Origin: an uncultured Lachnospiraceae bacterium
Lineage (GTDB): Bacteria; Bacillota; Clostridia; Lachnospirales; Lachnospiraceae
Direction: 5' to 3'
Assembly (NCBI GenBank): GCA_910578475.1
Contig: CAJTRK010000022.1
Span: 1-61,316 of the forward strand
DNA: 61,316 nucleotides
The position numbers and the translations under genes were made by a program. The notes under the pieces are model-generated. The model was not told where the DNA came from. It did not search any database and saw nothing but the letters and a program-made list of their open reading frames with translations. Below are positions 60,786 through 61,316 of the stretch, piece after piece. Each line of letters begins with the position of its first letter. Positions within the stretch are counted from its first letter, which is position 1.

Positions 60786-61316
60786 TTACATATTCTGGTC
60801 TGTTTTCAATTTTCTCACTTCATCAACTGAAAGGCCAACAAATTCCGCAATCTTTTCAAGCGTTATTGTCCCATCTTCCAGCATTTTCTTTGCAACATTT
60901 ATCATTCCTTCTTTCAATGTCTGATTCCTCATATCTTCCATAGCCCGGCACATAATCTCGATTCCCTCCTTGCTCTCTTTGAAAAATCTCACCCTGTCCG
61001 CCAGTGTTCCATAGTACATATCCGCTGCGTCTGTACAGGAGAAGTCATGCATTAACTTCCCGATTGGCGTATCTCCACGGTAAGCGCCATTTACATACAG
61101 TATGTGCGAACCGTCCTCAAATCTTTCCCCGGTTCCTTTAAAGCACCGCTCAATCGGATAGAGCGGCAGCCCTTTTCCCATTACGTCATTTTCCGTGATA
61201 AAGATTACCCACGTTTCCGGCAGCTTGTCGAAGTCCTCGCCTTTTTTCAAAAGGTTTGCGTCCATCATGCTGCTGTTGTACCTTGCCCTTTTTCTCCCGG
61301 CTCCTTTGTCGGAGCG
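60786..61316 (-). CDS. Rpn-family PD-(D/E)XK transposase/nuclease, partial at window end
   Basis: C-terminal 177 residues of an Rpn (DUF4351/PD-(D/E)XK) transposase-like nuclease; the frame continues past 61316. Visible family motifs: RSDKGAGRKRARYNSS at the edge (the core K/R-rich strand), GEDFDKLPETWVIFITENDV, GRLMHDFSCTD-like GKLMHDFSCTDAADMYYGTLADRV and the AMEDMRNQ helix. The tail (LEKIAEFVGLSVDEVRKL) is the typical helical end. It is inserted in the LacI gene. Such proteins spread as mobile elements and assist recombination in known cases. Confidence 0.9.
   Translation of the reverse strand, partial: RSDKGAGRKRARYNSSMMDANLLKKGEDFDKLPETWVIFITENDVMGKGLPLYPIERCFKGTGERFEDGSHILYVNGAYRGDTPIGKLMHDFSCTDAADMYYGTLADRVRFFKESKEGIEIMCRAMEDMRNQTLKEGMINVAKKMLEDGTITLEKIAEFVGLSVDEVRKLKTDQNM

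Noticed and set aside
1..61316. tRNA, rRNA, CRISPR arrays or prophage
   Set aside because: No cloverleaf or rRNA-like stretches, no regularly spaced repeats and no phage genes were seen.

Overview
The window reads as a chromosome segment of a spore-forming, carbohydrate-degrading anaerobic Firmicute, most likely a Lachnospiraceae (Clostridium cluster XIVa) member. Supporting this are SpoIIID, SpoIID, a SpoIIQ-like protein and a SipL-like SPOCS/LysM protein, sporulation-type promoters, strong AGGAGG ribosome binding sites, a DXP-pathway ispE, PyrK-type dihydroorotate dehydrogenase, and two copies of the Rpn/PD-(D/E)XK transposase family common in this group. The taxon is inferred; no rRNA or tRNA gene is present. 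Most genes lie on the minus strand.

Layout. 0-2.1 kb: guaA behind a sigma-A promoter and two tandem leader hairpins, then spoIIID. 2.3-9.0 kb: a YesN/YesM two-component system and a LipO/YtcQ-type ABC importer (two permeases and a binding lipoprotein), with a MITE-like element flanked by a 12-bp direct repeat in front of the binding-protein gene. 9.1-16.7 kb: divergent glycan-degradation genes (GH127-type, GH43/GH130-like, GH42, and a large GH106-like protein). 16.9-24.3 kb: a signalling island with an internally duplicated acidic protein, a GHKL kinase and LytTR regulator, a decayed transposase, a rare REC-LytTR-REC-winged-helix double response regulator, and a sensor/solute-binding lipoprotein broken by a frameshift. 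24.4-36 kb: housekeeping and envelope genes (NlpC/P60 hydrolase, asnS, a trigger-factor-like lipoprotein, murI, a GntR regulator, ispE, a serine hydrolase, an esterase). 35.8-38.1 kb: a GH31 alpha-xylosidase. 38.2-44.8 kb: bactofilin and a degenerate LytM partner, the SipL-like gene, pyrD-pyrK-pyrC and a PrcB-like lipoprotein. 44.9-59.4 kb: plsC, a degenerate GH9-like lipoprotein, an amidohydrolase, spoIIQ-like and spoIID, a Ca-binding repeat protein, a LamG protein coupled to an aconitase-family hydratase, a lipoprotein, an acyltransferase and hflX. 59.5-61.3 kb: a wrecked GH53 galactanase and a truncated LacI regulator, interrupted next to an Rpn-family transposase that runs off the window.

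The most interesting pattern is shared by three mother-cell sporulation genes (spoIIID, the sipL-like gene, spoIID). In each, a sigma-E-like -10 box sits in the loop of an inverted repeat of about 10 bp. The left arm lies between -35 and -10, and the right arm carries the Shine-Dalgarno. A transcript started at the sigma-E promoter would lack the left arm and be translatable, whereas a readthrough transcript from the upstream vegetative gene would fold and hide the Shine-Dalgarno. The arm sequences differ among the three genes while the geometry is kept, which argues for RNA structure rather than a protein operator.

The carbohydrate genes (importer, YesMN, GH127, GH43-like, GH42, the remains of GH53) together suggest use of arabinose- and galactose-containing plant polymers such as arabinogalactan. 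Several genes here are visibly decaying, so part of that capacity may be in the process of being lost.
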